Below are positions 32,476 through 45,185 of a DNA stretch of 64,000 nt, one piece after another. The stretch is from NCBI GenBank assembly GCA_034440615.1, contig JAOTOM010003934.1, positions 48,501 through 112,500 on the forward strand, read 5' to 3'. Below the pieces are notes generated by a model. That model had not been told where the DNA came from, made no database searches, and saw nothing but the letters and a program-made list of their open reading frames with translations. Position numbers and translations under genes: made by a program. The first letter of the stretch is position 1. Each line of letters starts with the position of its first letter. Origin of the DNA: Ashinkailepas kermadecensis (lineage: Eukaryota; Arthropoda; Thecostraca; Neolepadidae).

Positions 32476-32747
32476 CTGCTCTTTACTTTCACCTTTAATT
32501 TGGCTACTGCATGTTATATAAGGATTTAAACAGCGAGGTGGCAGATTTCCGCCTTTCTAATGCAAAGGATTATAATATTTTAGATTCATTAGAAGCTAGT
32601 AGCTGCCTGCCATTTTCCAAACGTAACTCGAAATAACAGAGGGTGGATGTACGCTATATTGTTGGAAAGGAAGCTTTTCCTACTCATTAAACAAATGTAG
32701 CTGTGCATTCACGAATCACACGTGGAGTCTCCGACCTCTTCTTGGTG
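32476..32747. other. Unannotated stretch
   Basis: Nothing recognised. Confidence 0.55.
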
Positions 32748-32970
32748 GCTCGAGCCGCTCCAGTGCCCAGTCGAGCCGCTCCAGTGCTCAGTCGAGCCGC
32801 TCCAGTGTTCAGTCGAGCCGCTCCAGTGCTCAGTCGAGCCGCTCCAGTGCCCAGTCGAGCCGCTCCAGTGCTCAGTCGAGCCGCTCCAGTGCTCAGTCGA
32901 GCTGCTCCAGCGTTCAGTCGAGCCGCTCTAGTGCTCAGTCGAGCCGCTCCAGTGTTCAGTCGAGCCGCTC
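32748..32970. repeat. 21-bp minisatellite (CGAGCCGCTCCAGTGCTCAGT)n, about 11 copies
   Basis: Units differ at one or two sites (GCTC/GCCC/GTTC). The plus frame is open (Ser-Arg-Ala-Ala-Pro-Val-Leu repeats) from 32703 to 33170, with a unique C-terminal part after the array. Coding status is undecided. Confidence 0.93.
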
Positions 32971-33758
32971 AAATAATGACAGCCTCTGACATGGAGCTCG
33001 ATGGGACAACACTTCCAATGTGTCTTGATTTGATCGACTCCAGTGCTGCAAGATTTTGTCTTAGTCTCAGCAATCCCTTTGAGTGTTTACCCTTTACACT
33101 GACGTTACATTTTCCGATGTATTGCTGGTGCAAGCACCTTTCGGCTCACGATGAGTTATTTGGGCTTTAGGGCGCTTCGACCAGAATTGATCATTCGCGT
33201 CGGCTCACGATGACTATCCAGGTGTTCTTCCTAGCCATCCAACTGCATAACCGCCCACCTACATCATGATTCACCGTGTAGTGTGCAAGGGAATGCCATA
33301 ATCCACACCACCCCTGCCACTGCCGAGGTAGCGGGTCGAGGCAGCGGCGTAGGAGCGACAGGGTAAGTGGGGGAACGATTTTCAGGGGGCGCTACTGACT
33401 TATGCAATTTTAGACGTGTGAGGGGAGGTGTGCGCTTGAGTGCCTCTGGATAGGCGTCACTTGTGCTCAGAGTGCACAAATGACCACCGTTATTCATCCG
33501 CCAGTAATCCGCGCCGCTAACTACGCCTATGGATGGAGTGTTTGTGTCGATGGGCAAACTGCGTACTGCCGTTCGGCTGGGTCATCGACCGGCGGCACAG
33601 AGACTGGCACGCCGTGGATACCGCTGTAATCACCGACCCCTGGCGCAGTGGGGTCCGCTGCGGGTAGGGGAGGGGGGGGGGGGGGAGTCTATCACTACTG
33701 AGAGAGGTGCGGTGTTCCTGTGCCACCTTCGGGACATGCGTGTGCGTATGTGGGCGTG
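32971..33758. other. Unannotated stretch
   Basis: A G run at about 33667-33686. No coding sequence recognised. Confidence 0.55.
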
Positions 33759-33874
33759 CGTGCGTGCGTGTGTGCGTGTGTGTGTGCCTGTGTGCCAGTG
33801 TGCCTGTGTACCTGTGTGCCTGTGTGTGTGTGTGTGTGTATGTGCCTGTGTGTGTGTGTGTGTGTGTGTATGTG

Positions 33875-33928
<54 letters not shown>
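33759..33928. repeat. (TG)n microsatellite with CTG/TATG interruptions
   Basis: Impure at the left (TGTGCCTG units), pure TG at the right end (33876-33928). Confidence 0.95.
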
Positions 33929-33929
<1 letters not shown>

Positions 33930-36049
33930 ACCATACTAGGGTCGACTAGGGTCCACAGCTCTGTGTTGACGGCCATCACTTAGGTGTAACGTTGGATGAA
34001 ATGAAGACATTTCAGAACAGTTTCTACCGCTCAGCATAAAAGCATATTTCTGTCGCTGTCGCGGCATCTAGAGCCACAACTGAAGGTTGAAAACGAAACC
34101 GACAAGCTACCATAACTGAAGCCATAAATTGTGCTTCATCACCTGTCACGTGCTCTTTGAAAACCCTGCTCACAAAACCCTGTGCACTGGAAGCGCTTAT
34201 CACTCGCCGTTTGAAGATGCCGACGCTTGACCTACATGATATGTAGAAGGCTGTCACTCCACAGCTACCACATGCTGAAGCATGACACTGAGTACACGGT
34301 AGCTGGGTAGCGATATATCGCACACTACATCACTCACAACGAATCACTCATGAGCAAAGTAATGGTGCAACACGACTTCATTCCACGAGTTTTGACGAGC
34401 GATTGGCTATTTAGCGAACCCAAATATATGTATTTAGTAAATCTCAAATAGATCTAAGCGAGTTTTAGAACTCAACAAAGAACGAGAACTCAAATGCTCA
34501 GCGTGTTTCTAATCACGAGGTTATGCAATATACCGAGTACGTATTTGTATTTATTCACTTATTGAAATGAGGAATGGCAAATCTTCTTGGAGGGAGAGGG
34601 ATCGCGGAAGTACACAAACTAGACACTATTGATCACTTCTGGTACAGTTGCTACAGAAGTCTTCTGGTTGACCCAGCAGGGGTGGACAAGCGTGTGGTTA
34701 GGCAGGCGGTAATGGCATCGTTATGGGCCAAGGAAACCGAGAAGCCGGCGCACTGCATAAGCTAAGTATGATTAACGATACGAGCTTTGCGCACGCGGTG
34801 ACGTTAATTGTCGAAAATCATTGGTATGCATAAATGCACGCAAGACGGTGAAAGGCGCCTACATGCCGCCGCACGGAAGGTTGACCTTTGCCACGTAACA
34901 CCACCCACGGAAGGGGATATAGGCAGGCAGGCGCGTAACAAGGATTGTCAAAAGGATATGGGAAGTCAACGTCAAATGAAGGGACAAAATCTGGCTCCAA
35001 GTATAATTCAGTAGGACAATTATGAATTTCGCACTTGTAGGAGTGGCATTTTCCCATTTTGCCCTGCATTGGCTACGCCATCGGAGTGGCCAATGTAAAG
35101 TAGCCATTGGTTTGTTTGTGATCCGCAGTGCACATGAGGCGCCGATTCGATGCGACGTGTGCAAAACCTTGCGGGCAAAACGTTTTCGATCGCAAGAATA
35201 AACGTCAACAATGTATGTATTTGCATTCCTGATTAACTTCTCTATAAAACAAGGCAATCTGCAGTCCATACCAGCAGGCGGTGCGCGACAAAAGTCCCCA
35301 CCAGCGCTGCTGCCCGGACGTGTCCACCAGACACGTCCGGCCACAATCTCGTCCATCGTCTGCTCGTGGTCTGGAGGCCCATCCGATGAAGTGAAATTAA
35401 GTCCAGAGACGTTCCGACTTCATCATGCGTCGGTCAAGAGACGCTATCATTGATCTGAGCAGATTATCGGCGCTGACGGCGCCGGCAGCTCCCGGTCGAA
35501 CCGCCAGCCGGCATCACGTGCCGCGTGGCTTACTCGCCGGCTTATGCTATCGCCGCCTTCGGCTGTCCACCGACCGAGCCACCGGTCTGCTGAAATGTAT
35601 GCCCCGGCAGGCAGATGTCGGCTTCCTTGGGATCGCGACGGCTCAGGAGACAGGCTTAACTTCGGAGTAGCTGAGAGTGCGAATCCGATTTATTCCTGCT
35701 TGCATGAGCTCCACCACACATGGAATGCTTGGGGTTTGGGTGGTGGTGAAGCTGGACAAATCTACTCCAAGAATGTTTGCGTTTGATATCACGTGGATAT
35801 TCGAGTGTATGTTGTTCACGTCAACATACGCCACAATTGTGTCTAATTGGGCGTGCCAAAAATAACAGTGCGAAAAGAATCCTAATAACTTGCCGAGTGT
35901 GTTTTGCCAAGCCGCACACTGGATCTTATGTGGGACAAGGCTCCGGTTCTGTCAGAGATAAAGCCAGAGCCAGAAACCATGCATGGGTCACGGCGATGTA
36001 CTCAGGGGAAGGGGCAAATGCCTCCTGATAAATGATGGGCCTCCAAGGA
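33929..36049. other. Unannotated stretch with a GC-rich patch
   Basis: Contains a perfect 10-bp hairpin CCGGACGTGT (35314-35323), 7-nt loop, inverse at 35331-35340, and a CG-rich patch at about 35440-35660. No protein recognised. Confidence 0.55.
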
Positions 36050-36580
36050 GCGCGCCACGGTTTGGGAAAATTGCGTGCCGCCCCAAAAATTTGCGTTAGG
36101 GCCCCCAAAATTCAAGATTGGTCACCGAGAACACCCACCGGCGCCCAACAAATCGCTATGGGCATCACAAATCGCAATGTGACCGAAAATTTTCACCATG
36201 GTCCAAAAAAATTCGCGTCGGGCCTCAAATAGGCACAACGGACCCTAGGACTCGCGTCATGCTCGAAAAATCACGCCGATGGCCACATAAATGACGCCGG
36301 GGCCTGACAAATTCTCGCTGGGCCCCGACAAAATGTGCGCCGCGAATCAAAATAATTGCAGTGGGACCCCACAAACTTTCCCAGGGCCCAAAAATTATAC
36401 CAGGCCTTGAACAAATCGCGCTGAACCCGAAAATCCCTACAGGGGCCCAAACAATCAACATCGGTGCCCAAGTAAATACCGTAGGGCCCCGAAAACCGCT
36501 GCAAGGACCCAACAAAATACAACCGACGCTTCACAAAAAATTGTGCTGTGGCTCCAACAATCCCACCCAGACCTGAAAAA
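36050..36580. repeat. Ancient, highly diverged tandem array, period about 20 bp
   Basis: About 25 units of 19-21 bp that can be lined up as GGCCCCAAAAATTCGCGCTG with heavy substitution (examples: GGCCTGACAAATTCTCGCTG near 36300, GGACCCCACAAACTTTCCCA near 36364, GGGCCCAAACAATCAACATC near 36440). Each has a G/C box, then an A-rich core, then a CG-containing end. No two units are identical, unlike the other minisatellites in the window. Confidence 0.8.
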
Positions 36581-36765
36581 ATAAATAGATCGGATATAAG
36601 ATCAGAGTAAATATGGAATAGTGATAGGCAAACTCATTTAGGTTTGAACCTTGGCAGTACCCACTTGTACACCAACCCATGTTTTTTTGCCTTCAAAATG
36701 CCGAATTTTGTATGTTTGGATTCACAATACTTTGTGCGGTAATTTAAAGCACAATGGTTAATTAT
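36581..36765. other. Unannotated stretch
   Basis: Nothing recognised. Confidence 0.5.
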
Positions 36766-36950
36766 CAGGGGCTGATACAGGGAGGGCATTGGGGACACGT
36801 GCCTCCCCCGCCCATAAAAGGTTGGCGCCTCTTCGACGAGAAGGCCCCTCTCCCGGGGAGTCTCGAGTGCACCCCCTCAACAAATGTTCTATTTTGAGCT
36901 GAATGGATCTTCCGGACGAGTGCCTCTTAATAATAATAATAATACAAATC
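36766..36950 (+). mobile_element. MITE fragment, CAGGGGC family
   Basis: Starts CAGGGGCTGATACAGGGAGG. The body shares CTCGAGTGCACC and CCGGACGAGTGCCTCT with the copies at 46.65-46.83 and 47.08-47.41 kb. Ends in a short AAT repeat near 36930. Confidence 0.6.
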
Positions 36951-37524
36951 CTTCATTCGCCCTATTAGGTAGTTACGTACCCAATCATTGACTTCTTAAC
37001 AGTCACCATGAATCATGCTGTTTTTGAATAGATACATACTTTGTCGGTTAATCTAAACTAATACGTCTGCAGCATTGGTACGATTTCATTCACAATGCAA
37101 ATAACAATGCTCCCAACAAATGCCTTCTTAGGTGAATCATTTTAAGCCATTTGGAGCCATTCTAGCCTCGATTGAGACCCCATAGGCTTACCGATCGATT
37201 TATTCGCAAGGCATCATCTACCTGTATACATCTTCGACGTTTCGAAAAAAGAATGACAGGGGCTGAGCTATCCAGAAAACTCGCTACCCAGAAAAGAGAT
37301 ATTGCAGGTATTCAACTCTCCTCTAAAATATCATTTCGTTCAGCTCCGATTTGCACGCATGACAACTGGAATTGTTCCTGAATGGCCATTCTACCACATG
37401 CATAAGTAAATTGAGCATTTCAATTCAATGTCGTAGTTAACAACGACAACATGACCCGGCTAGGGTTCGCTTTTATTCATCTACTGTACCCTTCGTCTTC
37501 TGTTACAATGCGAATGCTCAAGAT
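36951..37524. other. Unannotated stretch
   Basis: Nothing recognised. Confidence 0.55.
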
Positions 37525-37705
37525 TTGTTTGTTTATTGGGTGGTTCTCGACGCACATTATGCACGATCACAGCTAATGGTGTCGCCCACACTGTTTCGCC
37601 GGTGGGCCGCGGGATTGGGAAATGTCTCGAGTGCTGCGAGTGTTGAATTCGGGACCTTTGGTACCTAAAGCTCAATATGTTAACCACTCGGCCATCCACG
37701 CCTCG
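37525..37705 (-). mobile_element. tRNA-derived SINE, copy B
   Basis: On the minus strand box A TGGCCGAGTGG (37694-37684) is exact for a Ser/Leu-type tRNA. A decayed box B follows, then a body with TTTCCCAATCCCGCGG, CACCGGCGAAACAGTGTGGG and GTGATCGTGCATAATGTGCG. The body aligns along its whole length with the plus-strand copy at 45958-46143. The tail is AATAAACAAACAAAT. Confidence 0.9.
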
Positions 37706-39756
37706 AAAGATCAAGGTAAGAGGGTCTGCAGCTGACGTGAACACTTGTACAACTATGTTCTTGTTTTCAATGATGTAGTTGGGAATGAAAACTGGAAGCG
37801 GAAGTATTTTGCCACCACATGTCGATGTCGCTTAGGTGCGCTGCGCGTACGTGCATTCCGGTGTACACCATATTCCGCCACAATTTTGCCTCCCTAGAAC
37901 CGCCACTGTGCATTACGAGCGAGGGCGAGACCCGAGCTGCCGTGTATCTGCGATACAACTTCATCTGAGAGATCCGGCCCGACCGCCAGACTGATGAAAC
38001 TTAATATTTTTTTTTGCAACGTTTCAGGTCCTAATTCCGCCACTCATAATTGTATCTAGTCTTTCAATTTGGACCATTAGCAGCTTTCATTCCCATACGT
38101 TGTTTTATAGTGGAACTTCGACAGTGCTAGCCCAGCCAGCACCGCTTAACCCGGCAGTCGCTGGGGTACGTTTCATCACACTAGTCACCGGGGAGCGAGT
38201 CAGTGCACTTCCTCACCTGTATCTTCGTAACCGATGGACCGACTGTACTGATTCAAACGGGAGTCGATAACCCATGACCTTTTACTGATAAAAATGAAGC
38301 TGTTGAAGTGGAAGTTACCAATGCCTTCACAGGTCAGGTCAAGTAATAAGATTTGGCTGATTCGAAGTGCATATATTTGAGCATAATTTGACAGCTTCTG
38401 TCATTATAAAAACATCAAGCATGATTGACTGCATGCTGTGGATACCCAAAGGTTTCTATTCCAGCCTGTTTTGTTTTCGAGTCTAGCAAGGTCATGTGAG
38501 GTGAAAAGATCAAATTGCCGTTTTGTTTAGTTTTGCAATGGCAAACATGTTTATTGGCTAAATTTCCATCTGGAGCTTAGAAAACTTTTTTTTTCTCGCA
38601 TTTTCTCAATTTCGCATAGGTCACCGAGTCTCATGCATTTGCACGATTTGACATTAAGCATGTCAAAAAGTCAAAGATGACGCCAACCAAGAGTAAGAGG
38701 AAGTATTATGGTGATAAGGACATACTAGTAGGAGGAAAAATGATCTCGTGGTATCGCACATCGATGTTGGGCGCTCAGTCGAATCTGGAAGGAGAAACAG
38801 AGCAGTAAATGTAAATATATTGTCTGAGATCGTTGTAATGATAACATGACATTTTGTACTTTGAGCACAGGCACATGGTAGTTGGTTCAAATGTTGAATG
38901 CTTGTGCCGTCTACGCCTGCCGCGTCAGCACGTCTAACATTTAACACAGTTAGTACCGCCGCTACCGCCATCACACAGCTAATCTCCGATCATCACTGCC
39001 ACATAATTGAAAGGGTCAAAGTATCAAAGGGTGAAAGGTTATTTATCTTCTTTTAGCATAGCCCATTGTAGTTTCCGCGACAGCAGCACCGCCACACAGC
39101 GATCACTTCAGGCCCAAGGGCTCAGCGGAAATGACGTTATTACGTCGTTGAATGCAATGGTGCAGAGTGATAACGTGGCGTAGCATGCATGCATGCATCA
39201 TTATGTAACTGCTTCCCTGTAAATAAAGATAAAGCTGAATAGTCGACTTTTGATGACATGGTTTTCAAGAAAATATTCCACATATCATGGTACATCACAT
39301 ACATTTTCTAATGACATTTACATCTGTTTTTCAAGAGTCACTGTGTTTAAATACAAAGCATCGTGTGGATGTGATCCGGATTCATCTAATCCTGGTGATG
39401 CCGTGGAAATTAGCCTTTGACCCATAATTAGCAAATCGACTGGTCGGTTTCCTTTCGTTCGATTATACAGCAAGCCACCTGCACATATAGCCGGTGAAAG
39501 TGCGTATCGTGGTCTTGATGTAGTCATTTTGACATGATCTGGAATGGCATGCCTATTTTGAAGAGTATGTCTAATTATTTTATGAATATGTAAGTAGGTG
39601 CTCAGTTGAAGGTACTGAAAGCTCCAAGTTGTTTTCTGTATCGGTTTGATTGTTGTCGAAGTAAAACCGAAAAGGTAGCACAAACTAAATACTACTGCGG
39701 TCCAATAGTATCTACCTGAGAGCTCGCGGTAATAAATTGACGTCTAGATCCATCAA
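37706..39756. other. Unannotated stretch with AGGTCA sites
   Basis: CAGGTCAGGTCAAG near 38332 and GCAAGGTCATG near 38489 again show AGGTCA half-sites. No coding sequence recognised. Confidence 0.5.
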
Positions 39757-40075
39757 CCTCAGTAGCTCAGTTGGTTAGGGCGCTGGCCAGCATTAGTCTC
39801 TCCTGTCCTGGCAAGACAGGTTCGAGTCGCTTCACACGCTCGCGTTTAGTCCACGGCTGGGAGGGTCAGTTGGCAACTGGCCCGACAAATCCAGGGACGA
39901 GCTGCCGGGGCCGTCGTGTCGGCACATTGACGGCACGTTAAACCCTCGGTCAAAATTGTGCCGTTGAACCGGAATTCGTGGATCGAGTAGTGGGCCAGGG
40001 GCCACGCACCAAGCTTTGCCTAGCAATAGGACACTGGTCCACAAAGCCAAAGATAGCCAAAGTCCATAAAGCCAA
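39757..40075 (+). mobile_element. tRNA-derived SINE with a long body
   Basis: Box A TAGCTCAGTTGG (39763-39774) is a perfect consensus match and box B GGTTCGAGTCG (39819-39829) has one mismatch; spacing is normal for a tRNA promoter. The following 200 bp (from CTCGCGTTTAGTCCACGG) are not tRNA. The end has AAAGCCAAAG repeats (40038-40078), a likely SINE tail. The tRNA part does not fold into a complete cloverleaf. Confidence 0.75.
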
Positions 40076-40465
40076 AGAATTAGTAACGTTATAGCACCAT
40101 GACAATGACATTGATTGTTTAACACACGATACCTTAGATATTTCCTGGAATGTACTGAAAGTTTTAGGCCGCTCTCTCCATCAGTTTGGCTGCCATCGCA
40201 GACTACACATGTGTGACAATATAATTGACCCATTTCGCAGTGATTCGCAGGCTAAAGGTCAGCCAGCGAGGCGTCGGTCGCCAGGATGCGTAATACCACG
40301 TGACGTAATGCCTCCGGGTCAGTCAGCTGCCCACTTCACTGGCAGTGCTATAGGAGATGCTGTGCTGGCTGGTTGTGTGGCGTAAATTGAGCGGAAGAGC
40401 TGTGAGACAGGTGCAGACACAGATGTAGACTTATAGTGAAGCAATCCACGATTCGCTTATGGTTA
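40076..40465. other. Unannotated stretch
   Basis: Nothing recognised. Confidence 0.55.
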
Positions 40466-40750
40466 TTAGTGCCTCTCGTCAACCATGCAAAACACGGTGT
40501 CATAGTGGTCACACACATGCACACCAATAATAATTAATAGAAGCGCAGTCAAGGACAGGGGCGAACGTAGAGCAGTGTGGAAATCCTGTGCCCGGCACAA
40601 GCGCCGCCTTGGGCGTCGGACCAGCACGGTGGTCGGCGGCTGCAACAGCTCGGGCGGTAGAGCGCTGTGCATGTAGTCAGCGCCCAGCAGCTGAATCGCC
40701 TCCTGCCCATTTCCGTACGAGACCGAGGGACGCACAAATGATGGTCCTGT
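40466..40750 (-). CDS. Possible host exon, unrecognised protein
   Basis: I do not recognise this protein. The minus-strand frame from about 40746 reads 'PSFVRPSVSYGNGQEAIQLL' then 'GADYMHSALPPELLQPPTT' and 'VLVRRPRRR', followed by a hydrophobic stretch (about 15 residues with ALLLIIIGV) near the end. The first part has higher GC than its flanks and a protein-like composition, and a splice acceptor-like TATCACACAG ends just upstream at 40747. No convincing donor is seen, and the hydrophobic part may already be intron. It could equally be a chance open frame in a GC-rich patch. Confidence 0.2.
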   Translation of the reverse strand, partial: TGPSFVRPSVSYGNGQEAIQLLGADYMHSALPPELLQPPTTVLVRRPRRRLCRAQDFHTALRSPLSLTALLLIIIGVHVCDHYDTVFCMVDERH

Positions 40751-43289
40751 GTGATAGTCTCGGATCTCCGCCGCAGTTCCGAAGCCGGTGACACCGAGCA
40801 GCTTATGCTATTTTACGACAGCCCGGCATGGTACATGGTGCACGCGTCTCGATGGCGCCTCCTGAGGTCAAAGGGAAGACTTGAGTTACGAAGGTTCCTC
40901 GAATTGGGGGGTATAATAGTGATTTCTATATTTATGTTCGCATTACCCATATGCACCACAAAATGGCCGATCTCTCAAGCTGATATTCTATGGGTTTCCA
41001 ATCCCAGGGGCTTCGTGTTCTATGTTATGGGCTTCCCCTCATTTCTTGCAGGCCTCCTCAGGGGAAACTATATGTGCTCACCCTCTTGCTCCCTACCACC
41101 CTCTCGCGGTGACATCACCTCTGGATCCTAGTTCTCGTTGAAAATATTTTCAAAATACGTCTCATCCCAACCAAGGTCGTTGCCATGAACCCTCGTCTAA
41201 CGATGCTCAGAAGTCTAAGATTACTGGCGGATTTAGTACATCAGTTTTTCAGAGGGTGGGGGGGGGGGGGGAATCCAGGCTCGGATGGTACTCCACTTGC
41301 TTGGGACCAATTTGAAACTATGCAATGCATGAATGGCTGGAAATGACTAGATCGTTAAAGTGTGGGTTTTATTCGTATATTTCAAGACCTAGATCCGCTC
41401 TGGAGTAGCCTGTGCTCAACTAAACATGTCCTGTTCCCTGCATTTTGATGTTCGGATAATATCAAGAGGACGAGGGCGTAACCCCAACGCACCCTTGAAT
41501 CCTGATTTTGGGAGCTGAACGCGCTATGGTCGGACCGGGCCGGGCTGGTTGATTTTTCCCCGGTAGTTGAAGTCTGGAGTCTATCCGCCTCTGGCCTTGC
41601 TAGCAACAATAATCCAGACGGTGGGCATGGTCATCACGCGAGGATCGCAATTGCCTCTACAATTCGCAGTTACGCTTCAACCAGACACCCGTCGGGTTGT
41701 TTTCAACAATAGGATCCATTCGGTATGAATAGCTGAAAATGAAACAGTCGTCTTCAATACCTAATTTTCCTATATGATGGAGAGTTGAAATGTTTCGAAA
41801 TATATTCCCTGCATGTCTTCCCATGGATCTAATGATTGCGGATGATAATTGAAGGGATGTATACTCCGAAAGGTATCGGAAATTCCAGCCTGCTCAGGCC
41901 ATATATGCACTGGAATATACCTGTCATAAAGGACTACTATGCGAAGAACTTTCCAAACATCTTTCACCCTTCATTGTAGGCCAACATAAGAATGCTGAGA
42001 TGGGAAGAATGGCCGTGAAAATAAAGACAGGTTTCACATTCCATTCTTCAACGTGGAGGATCGCTCGCTAGCACCACACAGCCTAATTCGGAACGAAAAT
42101 TTACTCGCCTTCAGTATTTTAGCTGTTAGTCAATTCGTTCATATGGTCTGAGGTATAGCATAATACGGACTGGATATATTGTACGGATATCCGTTTGTTA
42201 CGGAGAACGGAACGGATCGGGGAAAATATAAACGGATACGGATTGGATAACCGATTGACTTTTTCACCTTTTTTTCCGTGGAAACAAAAACTGTACAAAA
42301 TAGTCACATTTCCTACTGTTTTCCAGCCACAATGTTACATAATGTAATATTGGGATCACATAATGCTGATATAATTTTGTTCTCTGTAAATATATGATAC
42401 CACTGATCAGCAACTATACTGTCATGCTTATAACTATACTATTTCGTGCTATACTGTCATGCAAGCAACTTGGGCTGGACACATTCCATTGTTCCATCAA
42501 TTTTCAGTCAGGATCAAACTTGCATGCATTTCGGATCATTGCAATCACACTGTTAGCAATGAGGTCGTGGATATACTATTGATGATCGCATTCAGCAACC
42601 AATCCATCCAACTGCAGCTTCATTCTTACCTGGATACCTAGGTAGATATCTACATACCTATCATGTACGCATAAATGGAACTGTTAACTCCCGATCCGAT
42701 GACAGCATGAAGTTAACTATACAAGGCATGCAATACTATTTTTCCTGTTCCGGAAACCAATACTGCTTTCCATAGCCTTTTAAAATGAGCATATATAATA
42801 CTACACTTGTTAAGTATGCAGTGTCGCCGAAACTGGCGCGCATGTGGCTTGCGCACGAAACAGGTCGTCGTGGAACTGTCTGTGACGTGAGCATGGCTCC
42901 AGAAAATGTCCAAATTTATGCAACATTTGGCGACACACGTGCATATAAACTTTGCTAACTCTGCTCTTACATGTGCGCATACTTAATTGGTAGTAGTATG
43001 ACAACTGTAAGTTTAATTTAATCATACAACCTTGAAGATGAACCCACTGGTAGATTATGGTGCTAACATTAAATGTTACTGCAACCACTCAGGTTTAAAG
43101 CACTATGCATTTTTGAAAACGGATTTGATAACGGATCCATGTGTGCATCTGGTGCAGATATGGTGCGGATTGGATTGGTTCATACGTGGATGGGTTGGGC
43201 CAAATTTCAAAATGTCAATCTGTGTTATGCTCATGCTCATCAGCCACGAATGGCAGACGAAATACAAGTGAACACATACACCAATACGG
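40751..43289. other. Unannotated stretch with CGGAT-rich patches
   Basis: CGGAT repeats occur at about 42160-42250 and 43120-43190, both in the plus orientation, perhaps subterminal repeats of a non-autonomous DNA element, but I find no matching termini. A G run lies at about 41257-41270. Confidence 0.5.
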
Positions 43290-43515
43290 TCACAAAATAC
43301 AATTACAAAATACACAAAATACACAAAACACACAAAGCACACAAAGCACACAAAATACAAAAAATGCACAAAATACACAAAATCCACAAAATACCAAAAA
43401 TACAAAAATGCACAAAATACATAAAATGCACAAAATACACAAAATACATAGAATATACAAATACACACAATGCACAAAATACACAAAATACACAATGCAC
43501 AAAATGCACAAAATA
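43290..43515. repeat. 9-bp array (ACACAAAAT)n with variants
   Basis: Units CACAAAATA, CACAAAATG and CACAAAGCA, impure, about 25 copies. Confidence 0.9.
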
Positions 43516-44304
43516 CAGTCAGACAAACCTACAACCAAGCAAGACACAACAGGCCATCATATGTATAGGGGATCATAGTATAAGGGACGTGTGATGATGG
43601 GACCAGTCCCAGCGTATATTCAGGTCGCTCAGCTGAACGCTTGCACCATACGAGCACAAACTTGACGTGTGAGGGCATTGGCAAGCCGGGGACAGGATAC
43701 CAATATGCGATGTACAGGCAGTGGTGCGTGGTACCTGGAACACAGAGGCTTGTCATCTCGTGCAGAGGAGGTAGCGGTGGGTAGCATGGGTGTGCCCAAT
43801 GCGCAGGTGGCACAGCGTTACGGAGAGTGGCCTTTAGCTGAGAGCAGCGACACTCGCCTGCAGGATGTCGTGCAGCTCGCCGGGCCGCTGCGCCAACACG
43901 GTTATTGCCTGCACGGCTAATGTAGCTTGAGATCCAGCAAACAAGGCTCCGCTTCCATACTCGCACCATGTGGGTGCAATGCAATATCTTGCACTGCAGG
44001 CTCGGTCGGACAAAAACTCTCACTGCTAAACGACTGATTAGATGGTCCGAGCGAATGCGATTTATAGAACATTCGTCCCCATTTCTATGAAAAAGCGCGC
44101 TTTTTCTTATAACAGCATGGTCATACGTATACACAGAAGCAGACGATGGCAGAGTGAATGATGTTCTCCCGACACGCTCACAAAAACACTTTCCACACCA
44201 TCTATGGTCTTGGATTCGACGGTGGAAAACCGTGCATAATCGTCAAGCGAATCGATATGTTCTAATGCTGGGAGATTGAATGATTCGGGCAATATATACG
44301 TGGA
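43516..44304. other. Unannotated stretch
   Basis: No gene recognised. The phrase CGCTCAGCTGAACGCTTGCACCATACGAG at about 43626-43654 recurs at about 45814-45842, so a repeat family is represented twice. Confidence 0.6.
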
Positions 44305-44526
44305 CGGACTTGACGGAGTGACGGACTTGACTGACTTGACGGACTTGACGGACTTGACGGACTTGACGGACTTGACGGACTTGACGGACTTGACGGACTT
44401 GACGGACTTTACGGACTTTACGGACTTTACGGACTTTACGGACTTTACGGACTTTACGGACTTGACGGACTTTACGGACTTGACGGACTTGACGGACTTT
44501 ACGGACTCTACGGACTTGACGGACTG
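44305..44526. repeat. 9-bp array (TTGACGGAC)n, about 24 copies
   Basis: Units are TTGACGGAC or TTTACGGAC. The two types are clustered: mostly TTGAC, then a block of six TTTAC near 44402-44460, then alternating. Minus frames through it are open (Lys-Ser-Val repeats) within a 177-codon frame 44640-44107 whose flanks are unique sequence; I cannot tell whether that frame is real. Confidence 0.95.
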
Positions 44527-44820
44527 ACCAATTCTCTGGAAAACCAGTTCCCAGGACGGCAAACATAAATAGTAGAATGGCATACAACTCTTAGCCCAAT
44601 TTTGCTCCCTTGTGAAAAGACAGTGCATGCGTAGATGCAAGAGTGCAGCGTGTAAGTTAATTCCTATACGGATACAGTTAGAGTAAGTTAATTAGGATAG
44701 AGACTCCGAAGCTGGTCAACCAAACAAACAAAAAACCCTGATTGGTCGCAACACGGCCCCCTAATCGTGTAGGTGAGCAGGTCGGTCAGTTGGCACTGTG
44801 CAAGAAGGGCATGTAAGGAG
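44527..44820. other. Unannotated stretch
   Basis: Nothing recognised. Confidence 0.5.
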
Positions 44821-44821
44821 T

Positions 44822-44895
44822 GGGCGAGTAGTCTAGGGGTGAAGTGCCTGTCTCCCAGCCGAAAGGTTGTGGGTTCGAGTCCGTGCTCTTCGCCC
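44822..44895 (+). repeat. tRNA-like sequence, possible tRNA pseudogene or SINE head
   Basis: 74 nt starting GGGCGAG and ending TTCGCCC, which pair over 7 positions (one wobble). Box A TAGTCTAGGGG (44829-44839) is fair, and box B GGTTCGAGTCC (44872-44882) is exact. The T arm is displaced by about 3 nt from its normal position and the anticodon stem does not pair, so it is unlikely to be functional. Confidence 0.55.
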
Positions 44896-45185
44896 ACACC
44901 GATCGGCGTGAGATATTCGTGACGCAATGTGACTCAACAGTCGAGCCATCTTTAAGCCAATAACTAAGCAGGGGCTCCTTGAATGAAGGCTTTACGGCTA
45001 ATTTCGTTCTTCAGAGACGCATCCATCAAAGCATGGTATGGTCGAGCTTAGTCGCAGGCGCATTGCCTCGACTGGTATCAGCCACGCACCTCGAAGCATT
45101 TATGCAGAGCTAAAATTATTGCGGGATGTGGTCAATTCACCAAATTGCGTTGCTGAAAGCAGAAATAGAACTATCAACCCTTCCT

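Noticed and set aside
42150..43190. Element bounded by CGGAT-rich patches
   Set aside because: Both patches have the same orientation and no shared termini or duplication could be found.
44822..44895. Functional tRNA gene
   Set aside because: The acceptor stem and box B are good, but the T arm is displaced and the anticodon stem does not pair.
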